Shown: positions 15,162 to 23,835 of the stretch, piece after piece
Layout of the letters: each line of letters begins with the position of its first letter
How positions within the stretch are numbered: the first letter of the stretch is position 1
Assembly (NCBI GenBank): GCA_041586615.1
Contig: JBFGZS010000005.1
Span: 1-64,000 of the forward strand
Source: Motiliproteus sp041586615
Lineage (GTDB): Bacteria > Pseudomonadota > Gammaproteobacteria > Pseudomonadales > Balneatricaceae
Length of the DNA stretch: 64,000 nucleotides
Direction of reading: 5' to 3'
The notes under the pieces: generated by a model
Seen by the model: only the letters and a program-made list of their open reading frames with translations
What the model was told of the DNA's origin: nothing
Databases searched by the model: none
Made by a program: the position numbers and the translations under genes

Positions 15162-17911
15162 CCGACACACAGCATCACCCTATTCCGTGCCAGCGCACCC
15201 TGCAAGTCGGCACACAGACCTACCGCTACTACGCGTTACCCGCCGCCTACGCCGAACTGGGTGACCTGTCCCGACTGCCCTTTGTCCTGAAAATCGTGCT
15301 GGAAAACCTGTTACGCCACGAGGACGGTGAGCAGGTCACCCGGCCCCAGATCGAGGCGCTGGGCGAATGGCTTAAAAATAGCCAGTCGACCCAGGAGATC
15401 AGCTTTATGCCGGCGCGGATTCTGATGCAGGACTTTACCGGTGTGCCGGCGTTGGTGGATCTGGCAGCGATGCGTGATGCCATGGCCGAGGCCGGCGGCG
15501 ACCCGGGGCGGATCAGCCCGCAGATCCCGGTGGATCTGGTAATCGACCACTCGGTCACCGTGGATCACGCCGGGGATGGGGCCGCCTTTGATGACAATGT
15601 GCGCCAGGAGATGCAGCGCAACCACGAGCGTTACACCTTTCTGCGCTGGGGGCAGGCGGCCTTCGATAATGTCCGTGTGGTACCGCCGGGCACCGGCATC
15701 TGCCATCAGGTCAATCTGGAATACCTGGGGCAGGTGGTATGGACGCAACCGCTGGAAAGCGGCGAACGACTGGCCTATCCCGACACTCTGGTGGGGACGG
15801 ACAGCCATACCACCATGATCAACGGGCTCGGCATTCTGGGCTGGGGCGTGGGCGGAATCGAGGCCGAGGCCGCCATGCTGGGTCAGCCGATCAGCCTGCA
15901 ACTGCCGCAGGTGGTCGGGGTCGAACTCAGCGGCCGGTTGCCGCCGGGCAGTACCGCCACCGACCTGGTGCTGCGGGTGACCGAGCTGTTGCGCCAGCAA
16001 GGCGTGGTCGGCTGTTTCGTCGAATTTTGCGGCAGCGGCCTGCACAGCCTGAGTCTGCCCGACCGGGCCACCCTCGCCAATATGGCGCCGGAATACGGCG
16101 CCACCTGCGGAATTTTTCCCATCGATGCCGAAACCCTGCGGTACCTGACCCTGACGGGGCGGGAGCCGCAGCAGGTCGCTCTGGTGGAGGCCTATGCCCG
16201 CGCTCAGGGGCTTTGGCATGATGAAAACACGCCGCTGGCGACCTACAGCGTTGCGCTGCAGCTGGACCTGGCCGGCATCACCCCCTGTGTCGCCGGTCCG
16301 CGCCGGCCCCAGGATCGGGTGGCGCTGCCAGATGTCGCGGCGGCCTTCCACGAGTTTACTCAAACTCAAACCCAGGGTCAGGCGCAGGGTCGGCCGGCTG
16401 GCGACCCCGCTCGATCCGATTCTCCGCAACCTGATCCATCCCGCGCCAATCCCCCTCGATCCTATCCCGTGCTGGGCAAACCCTATGCGCTGCAAGAGGG
16501 CGCGGTGGTGATCGCCGCGATCACCAGCTGCACCAACACCTCTAATCCCTCGGTGATGGTGGCCGCCGGCCTGCTGGCCCGCAACGCCCGTCGGCGCGGT
16601 CTGCAGGTCGCGCCCTGGGTCAAGACCTCCCTCGCCCCGGGCTCCAAAGTGGTGACCGACTACCTGCAGGCCGCCGGGTTGCAGGCGGATCTGGATCATC
16701 TGGGCTTCAACTTGGTGGGCTACGGCTGCACCACTTGTATCGGCAACTCCGGTCCGCTGGACCCCGCCATCGCCGGGACCATCGACCAGCAGCAACTCAG
16801 CGTCTGCGCCGTGCTGTCTGGCAACCGCAATTTCGAGGGTAGGATTCACCCAAAAGTATCGGCCAGCTTCCTCTGCTCGCCACCGTTGGTTGTAGCTTAT
16901 GCCTTGGCGGGACAGGTCGATCTGGACCTCTCCGCCGACCCGCTGGGTGTGGATTCGAGTGGCCAACCGGTGTATCTGCGCGACCTCTGGCCCGATGCCG
17001 AGGAGATCGCCGCCACCGTCACCGCCCATGTTCATCAGGCGCAGTTTCAACAACGCTACGCCGACGTGTTTACCGGCACCGCTCACTGGCAGGCGCTGGC
17101 GATCAGCGACAGCCAGCGCTATCCCTGGGACAGCAACAGCAGCTATGTACGTCGCCCCAGCTTCTTCGACGGGCTGCAACCGACGCCCCCCGCCGTCGAC
17201 GATATTGTTCAGGCCCGGATCCTGGCGCTGCTCGGCGACAGCGTCACCACCGACCACATCTCCCCGGCCGGCAGCATTGCCGAAGACAGCCCGGCGGGCG
17301 CCTACCTGCAGAGCCGTGGCGTGGCATCCGTTGATTTTAACTCCTACGGCAGTCGCCGCGGCAATCACGAAGTCATGATGCGTGGCACCTTCGCCAATCC
17401 CCGGTTGCAGAACCTGATGACGCCGCACCAGCGTGGCGGGGTGACGCGGCTGGTTCCCTCCCCGGAGGTCGTCAGCATCTTTGCTGCGGCGCAGCATTTT
17501 CGCCAATTAGGAACCCCGTTGGTACTGTTCGCCGGGGCGGAATACGGCACCGGATCCTCGCGCGACTGGGCCGCCAAGGGGCCTTATCTGCTCGGCGTGC
17601 GCGCGGTGATCGCCCAGAGCTTCGAGCGGATTCATCGCTCCAATCTGATTGGCATGGGAATTGTGCCCCTGCAACTGGAAACGGGTACCGATCTCGCCAC
17701 CGTAAAACTGACCGGTGACGAGTGCATCAGTATCGCCGGATTGGCGGAGCTGACCCCGGAATGCGGCGTCGCCGTGCAGATTCAGCCCGAGCAGGGTGAT
17801 CCTCGGGTGCTCAAGACCCGCTGCCGGATCGATACCCAAGATGAACTGCGTTTCTTTCACCACGGCGGCATTCTGCAGTGCCGGTTACGTGACCTGATTG
17901 CTCGGTCCTGA
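15158..17911 (+). CDS. acnA: Aconitate hydratase A (AcnA/IRP1 type)
   Basis: 917 residues from the ATG at 15158, chosen for the adjacent CGAGGGAG site and because the family N-terminus (QRTLQVGTQTYRYYALP) starts here; an upstream in-frame start at 15077 would add an unrelated stretch. It interconverts citrate and isocitrate with a 4Fe-4S cluster. The cluster cysteines are in ITSCTNTSNP (about 458) and GYGCTTCIGNSGP (about 523-530). The substrate-binding GSSRDWAAKGP lies in the C-terminal swivel domain. At about 402-440 there is an unusual low-complexity insert (repeated Gln/Thr/Gly, then Pro/Ser/Arg/Asp) before the PVLGKPYALQEGAV segment. AcnA-type enzymes are usually the stress-stable aconitases. 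It sits next to the accessory region and is separate from the second aconitase-like gene, acnD. Confidence 0.93.
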   Translation: MTDTQHHPIPCQRTLQVGTQTYRYYALPAAYAELGDLSRLPFVLKIVLENLLRHEDGEQVTRPQIEALGEWLKNSQSTQEISFMPARILMQDFTGVPALVDLAAMRDAMAEAGGDPGRISPQIPVDLVIDHSVTVDHAGDGAAFDDNVRQEMQRNHERYTFLRWGQAAFDNVRVVPPGTGICHQVNLEYLGQVVWTQPLESGERLAYPDTLVGTDSHTTMINGLGILGWGVGGIEAEAAMLGQPISLQLPQVVGVELSGRLPPGSTATDLVLRVTELLRQQGVVGCFVEFCGSGLHSLSLPDRATLANMAPEYGATCGIFPIDAETLRYLTLTGREPQQVALVEAYARAQGLWHDENTPLATYSVALQLDLAGITPCVAGPRRPQDRVALPDVAAAFHEFTQTQTQGQAQGRPAGDPARSDSPQPDPSRANPPRSYPVLGKPYALQEGAVVIAAITSCTNTSNPSVMVAAGLLARNARRRGLQVAPWVKTSLAPGSKVVTDYLQAAGLQADLDHLGFNLVGYGCTTCIGNSGPLDPAIAGTIDQQQLSVCAVLSGNRNFEGRIHPKVSASFLCSPPLVVAYALAGQVDLDLSADPLGVDSSGQPVYLRDLWPDAEEIAATVTAHVHQAQFQQRYADVFTGTAHWQALAISDSQRYPWDSNSSYVRRPSFFDGLQPTPPAVDDIVQARILALLGDSVTTDHISPAGSIAEDSPAGAYLQSRGVASVDFNSYGSRRGNHEVMMRGTFANPRLQNLMTPHQRGGVTRLVPSPEVVSIFAAAQHFRQLGTPLVLFAGAEYGTGSSRDWAAKGPYLLGVRAVIAQSFERIHRSNLIGMGIVPLQLETGTDLATVKLTGDECISIAGLAELTPECGVAVQIQPEQGDPRVLKTRCRIDTQDELRFFHHGGILQCRLRDLIARS

Positions 17912-17959
17912 AATACCCTGAGCACCGCACGATATCGCTTGAGGGGCGGTCAGCCTCCG

Positions 17960-17978
17960 GTTAACCCGGCGGGTTAAC
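17960..17978. repeat. Intergenic palindrome GTTAACCC-GGC-GGGTTAAC
   Basis: Perfect 8-bp arms around the loop GGC, in the 215-base gap after acnA. No T tract follows, so it is not a classical terminator. A very similar core recurs at 53420-53442 and, degenerate, near 49434-49446, all intergenic. Confidence 0.8.
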
Positions 17979-18126
17979 AGGCTAACGCAGGGATGAGTTA
18001 ACAATGGCCAATGCGAGGTTAACAGCATTAAATGGGTGTCACTAAGAGGAGGAAGGCGTCTTGGCTCAGCGCCCCCCCCTTCGCGTTTGGCTCACGTGCT
18101 GTCGTTCGCCAGCGCGTTGCCCTGGT

Positions 18127-18675
18127 TTAGAAGTTGTAACCCAGTCCCAGCGTATAGGCCCAGGCTCCGTCATCCTGGAACGCGTCGGTAGCATCATTGG
18201 TGCTGCTGAAGAAGAACTGGTACTCGACGCGGCCTAGAAAGTAGGTTTTCTCCTGCACGTAGTACCTGATGCCCGTTTCCAGGCCGGCGAAGGCGCTATT
18301 CTTGACGCCGTCGCCGTAGATGCCACCGAGACTAGCGCCGACGAAAGGTCGCGCCTGATTCTGGAGAAACTGATAGTTGAGGTAACCACGGGTTGAACCG
18401 TTCCAGAAATCATCCTTGATGCTTTTACCTTCGATACTGGCGTAATTGATACTTTGCCGGATACCGGCAACCATGTCATTCTGCAGATACCAGCCCATCT
18501 CACCGGTTACGCCGATGCTGCCGCTATCGAATTTCCGATCGCTACTACCGGTTCCGGAGAGGGAGAATTCCCGGTCATCCTGCTGAGGGCCTGCCACTAA
18601 GGGTTGTGCGGATGCGACCAGGGGCAGTGCACCGAGAAGACAGGCAGCGATTGCCGCAGTGTTGATTTTGATCAT
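18127..18675 (-). CDS. Outer-membrane beta-barrel protein
   Basis: 182 residues from the ATG at 18675, chosen because GAGGAA precedes it and a signal peptide starts there; the frame is open further upstream without one. The signal peptide is INTAAIAACLLGALPLVASA, cut near ASAQP. The mature part alternates polar and aromatic/hydrophobic residues in strands such as GSIGVTGEMGWYLQNDM, TRGYLNYQFLQ and FLGRVEYQFFF. It ends YTLGLGYNF, with the terminal Phe that marks substrates of the BAM assembly machine. The size fits an 8-strand barrel of the OmpA/OmpW-like superfamily. The specific role is unknown. It is transcribed alone, divergent from the next gene. Confidence 0.8.
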   Translation of the reverse strand: MIKINTAAIAACLLGALPLVASAQPLVAGPQQDDREFSLSGTGSSDRKFDSGSIGVTGEMGWYLQNDMVAGIRQSINYASIEGKSIKDDFWNGSTRGYLNYQFLQNQARPFVGASLGGIYGDGVKNSAFAGLETGIRYYVQEKTYFLGRVEYQFFFSSTNDATDAFQDDGAWAYTLGLGYNF

Positions 18676-18970
18676 GAGGGGTTCCTCGTGTGTTTTTTTA
18701 ATTACATGTTCGAAACCGCTGTTATGCGCTAGGCATGGACCCTGTCGCGCGAACAAGAGAGAGTCAGCCGACACCAACGCTAACGGACCCCTCAGGATCG
18801 CTGTCTGAGCGTTCGCCTGTCTGTACGTTAGCCCACATAGGTTTCTGAAAAGGGCGATCGGTGTGGGAGATAATCTGCGGGGGCGTTTTTCCATCCACAG
18901 CGGCTATACTGAGAACGGTAGGGAATTCAGGGGATGCTTTTCTTTAACCGAGCCACGGGAAGCCATAAAG

Positions 18971-19291
18971 ATGACGTTACGCGTGCCAGGATGCTTAGGC
19001 GATTATGACTTTGAACACATCGTCTACTTCGCGAAAAAGCGCTTCATCGAAGGATTCGATACCATCACGCTATTAAAAGCCGCGCACACGGAGCGTGAAA
19101 AGGAAGAGATTATTTTGGTCTCTCTGCTGGATGTAGACGAAGACCAGATTATCGCGATTGAGACAGACTGCCCTCACGCCTGTGACTGCAAGGTACAAAA
19201 TTGCCGTCAGCAGCTCCGGAAAATGTTACAAGAAAGCCTCAATGCCCGCACAGCGTCCTCTTCGCAACCCGTGAAGGAATATACCGAATAA
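18971..19291 (+). CDS. Conserved-looking small protein with a Cys cluster
   Basis: 106 residues from the ATG at 18971; a longer frame from 18863 has a less protein-like start. The body is alpha/beta-like (DYDFEHIVYFAKKRFIEGFD, then REKEEIILVSLLDVDEDQII) and is followed by CPHACDCKVQNCR near residue 74-86, a C-x3-C-x-C-x4-C arrangement that could bind zinc or an iron-sulfur cluster. A short Ser/Thr/Gln tail follows. I do not recognise the family. It stands alone between the barrel gene and rraA, and a GGCCCT-TAA-AGGGCC hairpin without a T tract follows the stop at about 19310. Confidence 0.6.
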   Translation: MTLRVPGCLGDYDFEHIVYFAKKRFIEGFDTITLLKAAHTEREKEEIILVSLLDVDEDQIIAIETDCPHACDCKVQNCRQQLRKMLQESLNARTASSSQPVKEYTE

Positions 19292-19451
19292 GATGGTATG
19301 GGCCCTTAAAGGGCCACCTGCTGCAGTCGCGCCACAAACCCGAGTAACGCTTGCCTTACTCACCACGGCGCCAGCCTATCACCCGTTCAGGGGCGTTTTA
19401 TTCGATTAAAGCGTCGCCGCGGGCCAGCCGCTGTCCCCTCTTAACCTGGCA

Positions 19452-19506
19452 TGGCTTTATGCCACGGCGACATTGTTGGCTCGGTATGGCGTTGCCGCCT
19501 TAATAT
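19452..19506. repeat. 55-nt dispersed repeat, copy A
   Basis: Gapless match of 46 of 55 bases to 35390-35444. The shared core is TTATGCCACGGCGACATT, and both copies end GCCGCCTTAATA. It ends at the last base of the rraA stop codon. A shortened relative lies at 41583-41624. Confidence 0.8.
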
Positions 19507-19994
19507 CAGACCGATACTTCCAACGGCTGACTGGCGACCAAAACACCGTTGTTATCGGCATACAGGTAATCGCCAGGGCGAAAGGTCACACCGCCAAAAT
19601 TCAGCACAACATTAAGATCGCCGAGGCCACGTTTATCGGTCTTCATGGGGTGAGAGCCCAACGCTTGCACACCGATATCGGTGTCCGCAATGGCATTCAC
19701 GTCACGGATGCAGCCATAGATAACGATCCCTTCCCAACCATTGCCTGCGGCTTTCTCTGCTAGCAGATCGCCCAACATCGCACGCCGCATGGAGCCCCCC
19801 CCGTCAACCACCAGCACCTTTCCTGTTCCGGGCAAAGCCACCTGTTCGCGCACCAGGGAATTGTCCTCAAACGCTTTGATCGTAACGATTTGACCACCAA
19901 AGGACTCCCGGCCACCAAAATTGGCAAACATGGGTTCGACCACGGTCACTAGGTCGGGAAACTCGTCACATAAGTCGGGAAGCAAGTCTTGCAC
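19506..19994 (-). CDS. rraA: RNase E activity regulator RraA family protein
   Basis: 162 residues, the length of E. coli RraA. It contains the family core VLVVDGGGSMRRAMLGDLLA, AAGNGWEGIVIYGCIRDV and GVTFRPGDYLYADNNGVLVA. Related proteins act either as trimers that bind RNase E and dampen RNA decay, or as divalent-metal aldolases for 4-hydroxy-4-methyl-2-oxoglutarate. Gly-Asp-Leu-Leu-Ala followed by the Arg of IRD are the metal/substrate residues in the aldolases, so catalysis is also possible. The RNase E gene is 18 kb away in this window, making a regulator role plausible but not proven. ATG at 19994 is preceded by AAAGGAGA. Confidence 0.88.
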   Translation of the reverse strand: MQDLLPDLCDEFPDLVTVVEPMFANFGGRESFGGQIVTIKAFEDNSLVREQVALPGTGKVLVVDGGGSMRRAMLGDLLAEKAAGNGWEGIVIYGCIRDVNAIADTDIGVQALGSHPMKTDKRGLGDLNVVLNFGGVTFRPGDYLYADNNGVLVASQPLEVSV

Positions 19995-20301
19995 AATATT
20001 TCTCCTTTAATTCAACAGTTGCCATGGGCAATCATGCAGTAATATGCCGATAAATGCAGCTGTCATAAAGTAGCGCCTTGGCCAGAAAAACCGCAATTCA
20101 GATTCAGCATTTGTTATCACACCTGCTATCACACCTGTCACCCCCAATAAAAAATGGGTTTAAATCGATAACAGACGGGTGAGCTTGTTGCGCGCAATGA
20201 TAGTATGACGTTCTTGCTGAGCTTGAGTGCCGTTTGCCTGCCAACGGACGATAGCCTATAAGTTCCGCGCAGCCTGACTGCATCAGGAGATTTGTATACC
20301 C
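19995..20301. other. Gap between rraA and yqhA
   Basis: Divergent promoter region. The only structure noticed is a short direct duplication (TATCACACCTG twice, about 20114-20140). No gene seen. Confidence 0.5.
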
Positions 20302-20793
20302 ATGGAAAAAAAGATAGAAAGTCTGTTCTACGCCAGCCGCTGGCTTCTGGCCCCTATTTATCTGGGCTTAAGCTTGGCACTGCTCGCTCTTGGCGTAAAA
20401 TTCTTCCAGGAGCTGTTTCATTTGGCGCCCAGCATTTTAAGCATTGGCGAATCCGAACTGGTGTTGGTCGTTTTGGGGCTCATCGATATCGCACTGGTCG
20501 GTGGTCTTATCGTCATGGTGATGTTCAGCGGCTATGAAAACTTCGTCTCCCGAATCGATCTCGACGACTCCCGAGAAAAGCTCAGTTGGTTGGGAAAGCT
20601 GGATTCAGGCTCTTTAAAAGCCAAAGTTGCGGCGTCTATCGTGGCCATCTCGTCCATACATCTACTGCGTGTTTTTCTGAATGCCGAGCAGATTGATAAC
20701 GGCAAACTGCTTTGGTTCGTCGTCATTCATATGACCTTCGTGCTGTCGGCCGTCGGCATGGTTATGCTGGACCGCTGGAGCACAAAGCACTGA
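20302..20793 (+). CDS. yqhA: UPF0114 (YqhA) family inner-membrane protein
   Basis: 163 residues, matching the family length. Helices are at about 15-35 (LLAPIYLGLSLALLALGV), 55-75 (LVLVVLGLIDIALVGGLIVM), 107-125 and 135-155. The block VMVMFSGYENFVSRID is a family hallmark, as is the start KKIESLFYASRWLLAPIY. The start has CAGGAG 13 bases upstream. No biochemical activity has been established for this family to my knowledge. It stands alone between rraA and a convergent HAD phosphatase gene. Confidence 0.9.
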   Translation: MEKKIESLFYASRWLLAPIYLGLSLALLALGVKFFQELFHLAPSILSIGESELVLVVLGLIDIALVGGLIVMVMFSGYENFVSRIDLDDSREKLSWLGKLDSGSLKAKVAASIVAISSIHLLRVFLNAEQIDNGKLLWFVVIHMTFVLSAVGMVMLDRWSTKH

Positions 20794-20811
20794 ACTCAGC
20801 CGGATAAAGGA

Positions 20812-21429
20812 CTAACCGGCCTGCAGAACAGCGAGAAGTCGGGCAAAGCTGGAAACTTCGATGTCGGTGAGTGCAGGCCACCCATTACGACCCAGCGCGT
20901 TATAATGCACGGTTGCAACACCCGCCCGTCGCCCGCACTCCAGATCATAATGAAAATCACCAACCATCACAGCATCAGCCGGATCCGCCTGCCAGCGACG
21001 CAATAAGGTATTGACGCCGTCCGGGTCCGGTTTGGGCCGACAGTCCTCGCGCGCCACGATGGTATCCGGGTCGAAGTAATGCGCAATGGCAAGCCGCTCA
21101 AGGATCAGCGGTACACACCCGCGCATATTGCGCGTTAGTATCCCGAGCAACGCCCCCTGCTCTGCCAAATACCCTAACAGCGCAGACACATGTTGGCTGG
21201 CTTGTGCCTGCGCAGCTAACTGAAACTCTATGACGGACAGTTCGCGATCAAGTGTTACCCGGCGCGGCTCTGGCTGACGAGCAATATACTCCAAAATCCC
21301 CTCATCGGCAGGCACCGATAATTGCCGACGAATGCGTTCAAAATCATGAATGGGCTCCGTCAACGTTCCGTCTAGATCAAAGATCCAACAACGACGCCCG
21401 CGAAGATCTCGCGCCACATCAGAACGCAA
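20812..21429 (-). CDS. HAD-superfamily hydrolase, phosphoglycolate-phosphatase-like
   Basis: 205 residues with all HAD motifs: motif I WIFDLDGTLTEP (nucleophile and acid/base Asp near 18/20), motif II LGILTRN, motif III Lys in CRPKPDPDGVNTLL, and motif IV VMVGDFHYDLECGRRAG. The cap between I and II is helical, as in subfamily IA phosphatases. Likely a small-molecule phosphatase; the substrate is not evident. It overlaps the end of the upstream PhnA-like gene by 11 bases, so the two are co-translated. Confidence 0.88.
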   Translation of the reverse strand: MRSDVARDLRGRRCWIFDLDGTLTEPIHDFERIRRQLSVPADEGILEYIARQPEPRRVTLDRELSVIEFQLAAQAQASQHVSALLGYLAEQGALLGILTRNMRGCVPLILERLAIAHYFDPDTIVAREDCRPKPDPDGVNTLLRRWQADPADAVMVGDFHYDLECGRRAGVATVHYNALGRNGWPALTDIEVSSFARLLAVLQAG

Positions 21430-21820
21430 CGGCTTGAACCCACTGTTCCTGCTCGTCGGTGAGGTATAGCGGCTCTAACAATTCGGCAATCCAGGGGGTT
21501 GTCGTCGCCAGCTCCCTTGCCATCCACACCGCAACAACCTGAACCACGGGCTCGTTACTCCAAACAGCACGCGTAAGGCAGTGCCAATGATCAGAATCTC
21601 GCTTCTTGGGGTGCAACAGTTGTTCATGACAGACTTCACACACATGCAGGCATCGATCAATATCAGGATCCGCGAGCACGGGAGGAACCTCCAGAATCAG
21701 CAACCGTGTGCCGCTGGCCGTACAGAGTTCGCAACTCGCACCCGAGCGCCGGGTCAAGTCTTTACCCAACCCGCTGACATTATGATTACGCGTCTGATGT
21801 TGTTGTAATCCCCTGCGCAT
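21419..21820 (-). CDS. PhnA-like zinc-finger protein
   Basis: 133 residues from the ATG at 21820 (AGGGA site upstream); a longer start at 21847 is less likely. It has DLTRRSGASCELCTASGT with a Cys-x2-Cys near 25-28, then EVPPVLADPDIDRCLHVC and EVCHEQL with a second Cys pair. Together these fit the zinc-ribbon-like N-terminal part of PhnA-type proteins, whose members usually start with a RSGxxCELC motif. The end reads HWHCLTRAVWSNEPVVQVVA and WIAELLEPLYLTDEQEQW. The molecular role of this branch is unclear. It is the first gene of a two-gene unit with the HAD phosphatase. Confidence 0.75.
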   Translation of the reverse strand: MRRGLQQHQTRNHNVSGLGKDLTRRSGASCELCTASGTRLLILEVPPVLADPDIDRCLHVCEVCHEQLLHPKKRDSDHWHCLTRAVWSNEPVVQVVAVWMARELATTTPWIAELLEPLYLTDEQEQWVQAVAF

Positions 21821-21955
21821 ACACTCGTCCCTACCTCTTAGACACAATCATAAACCCGACCTTCCCGCTTAGCAGGATTTATCTCTAAACAGCAATAACA
21901 GTATAGTGCTTACCGGTTTATCCAGCCTCCGAAGCGCCTACCACCACAGGGCCTT

Positions 21956-22432
21956 CTATGCCAAATTTGGGTTGGCAGCGATTGCTTGATCAATCTCTTG
22001 CGGGGTTAAATTTTTCTGTCGACAGGCAATCCCCCAGAGATGCCCAAAGGGATCAGCAACCAGGGCATATCGATCTCCCCAGAACGCATCCATCGGATCC
22101 ATTTCAGGAACAAAGCCTTCAGCAACCGCTCGATTAAACACCTTATCCACATCATCAACGTACAGGTGCAGCATGACGGCAGAACCACCCAAGTGTTCTG
22201 CCGATCCGCATCCTGCAGGCTCTCTGACTCGCTCATCGCGAAGCATCAGGCAACTGCTTCCAATCGCCAGCAATGCATGCACGACGCGTCCATCGTCGGG
22301 TAAACGATGATACTGCAACAACTCGGCACCAAATACTTTTTGGTACAACTCTATCGCCTGCATAGCACCGCTGACTATCAGATGGGGTGTCAGCGTAGCA
22401 AACCCAGCAGGAAGACTGTTAGTTGTTTTCAT
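21956..22432 (-). CDS. VOC (glyoxalase/bleomycin-resistance) family protein
   Basis: 158 residues from the ATG at 22432, chosen for the strong CGGAGG just upstream; the longer open frame has no such site. It reads LTPHLIVSGAMQAIELYQKVFGAELL, a single VOC module of the PhnB/YdeB-like type, with HALLAIGSSCLMLRDE, VMLHLYVDDVDKVFNRAV and GDRYALVADPFGHLWGIA. PhnB-like proteins of this kind are often of unknown substrate. The final Gln/Ile/Ala-rich tail (TPQEIDQAIAANPNLA) is common to the group. It stands alone. Confidence 0.88.
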   Translation of the reverse strand: MKTTNSLPAGFATLTPHLIVSGAMQAIELYQKVFGAELLQYHRLPDDGRVVHALLAIGSSCLMLRDERVREPAGCGSAEHLGGSAVMLHLYVDDVDKVFNRAVAEGFVPEMDPMDAFWGDRYALVADPFGHLWGIACRQKNLTPQEIDQAIAANPNLA

Positions 22433-22825
22433 ACGACCTCCGTTTCGCCAAAGACAACAGCCTGCCGCTACAACTGTGGCTTGATGCCGTTGCTGAACAG
22501 ACCCAACGAATGACCAGTCGCAACCCATGGTTGACAACGAGCCAAGCTTAAATGCGATAGACGCTTTAGCCTTAACGAATAAACGGCCAGCGTTCAACTA
22601 CCGATTTTAAGTATGCGTCGCTCTGATAGAAACGGTATCCAAAAATGTAAAAAAAAGTATACGCGCGAAAGTTTTCCGCTACATATTGATCTGTATCAAG
22701 AAGTTAAGGGGGGGGTAGCCCACCCTATTTAATGAAAGGACGCTAGATAATGACGACATCGAACACAGCATAGATCGAACAACCGTCATTCGATCTATGC
22801 CTGAAACCCGCAGAACAGGAACTGC
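22433..22825. other. Gap between VOC gene and carbonic anhydrase
   Basis: Contains a G8 run near 22710 and a strong hairpin at 22768-22800 (listed separately). No reading frame of note was found on either strand. Confidence 0.5.
22768..22800 (-). terminator. 12-bp perfect hairpin downstream of can, no U tract
   Basis: GCATAGATCGAA (22768-22779) pairs perfectly with TTCGATCTATGC (22789-22800) around a 9-nt loop, 26 bases after the can stop on that strand. No T run follows in either direction, so it is either a factor-assisted terminator or a 3'-end-stabilising hairpin. Confidence 0.5.
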
Positions 22826-23455
22826 TTACTGAAAACGGTGTATAGACGCGATATCTTCGGGTCTGTTCACACACACCGACAGATCTTTCAAGATGCCGTC
22901 CTCGATGCTGTAAACCCAACCATGCACGGCCAATTCACGCCCTGCTTTCCAGGCATTCTGCACGATGGAAGTATGGCAAACGTTGGCCACTTGCTCGACA
23001 ACGTTCAGCTCACACATCAAGTTCAAGCGCTCTTTGGGTGATTCACAGGCATCAACCCGCGCCTGATGAAAACGGTATACATCTTTGATATGCCGTAACC
23101 AGTTATCGATCAAACCATACTGACGGTTATCAAGGGCCGCCTGCACTCCGCCACAGCCGTAATGACCACAGACGATGATGTGCTTAACTTGCAAGATCTC
23201 TACCGCATACTGAATCACGGACAGACAATTAAGGTCAGTATGTACCACGACGTTAGCGATATTGCGATGCACGAATACTTCGCCCGGATCCAATTTCATT
23301 AACTGGTTAGCGGGCACGCGGCTATCGGCACAACCAATCCAGAGCAATTCAGGGCTTTGCAGCTGCGACAAGCGGGTAAAGAAATCAGGATCTTCGTGTT
23401 TGATCCTCTCAGCCCATTGGCGATTTCGTTCAAACAGCTTCTGATCGATTAACAT
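22826..23455 (-). CDS. can: Beta-class carbonic anhydrase
   Basis: 209 residues. Zinc ligands Cys42, His98 and Cys101 are in IGCADSRV and VCGHYGCGG, with the Asp44/Arg46 dyad of the beta class. It hydrates CO2 to bicarbonate in the cytosol, feeding carboxylases. The length and the ending GWVYSIEDGILKDLSV are those of the E. coli Can type. It starts at an ATG at 23455 with a modest AGGT-containing leader. It is monocistronic; the hairpin at 22768 probably marks its 3' end. Confidence 0.96.
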   Translation of the reverse strand: MLIDQKLFERNRQWAERIKHEDPDFFTRLSQLQSPELLWIGCADSRVPANQLMKLDPGEVFVHRNIANVVVHTDLNCLSVIQYAVEILQVKHIIVCGHYGCGGVQAALDNRQYGLIDNWLRHIKDVYRFHQARVDACESPKERLNLMCELNVVEQVANVCHTSIVQNAWKAGRELAVHGWVYSIEDGILKDLSVCVNRPEDIASIHRFQ

Positions 23456-23577
23456 GTTCAGGTACCTAGATACAAACTTAAAGGGTGGTTATACGCTGGC
23501 GTATGGCGCAAAGCAGCACGTGTTATCCAGACGCCAGCGTAGCCCTTTATAGCATCCCAAGCCGTTTACCGTCACAT

Positions 23578-23611
23578 AAAAAAAAGCCCCGCAAGCAAAC
23601 GATTGCGGGGC
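23578..23611 (-). terminator. Intrinsic terminator of the methylcitrate operon
   Basis: On the minus strand GCCCCGCAA and TTGCGGGGC (23586-23611) form a 9-bp GC-rich stem with an 8-nt loop, followed by eight T (A run at 23578-23585 on the plus strand). It lies about 225 bases after the prpF stop and upstream of can, in the right direction to end the prp transcript. Confidence 0.88.
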
Positions 23612-23835
23612 AAGAGCAACAACCGGCGGATCCTGATAGGGAAACCCGCCAGCCAATTCCGCTACCCGGGGTAGCGAAAAATCAATATTATCAAGCTGAT
23701 TGAGCGTAGGAGGCGGGACTCGGCTTTAACAACTCCATGACAAAACCCCATGACAATAACCTCATTGCCAGCCAAGCCCGTTGGTAACAGACAAGACGCA
23801 TAATATTAAACGCGAACATGAGCCCCAAGAAGTTC

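Noticed and set aside
15311..17506. 731-codon minus-strand frame across acnA
   Set aside because: It is the antisense shadow of a high-GC gene; composition is His/Gln/Gly-rich without motifs, while the plus strand is a clear aconitase.
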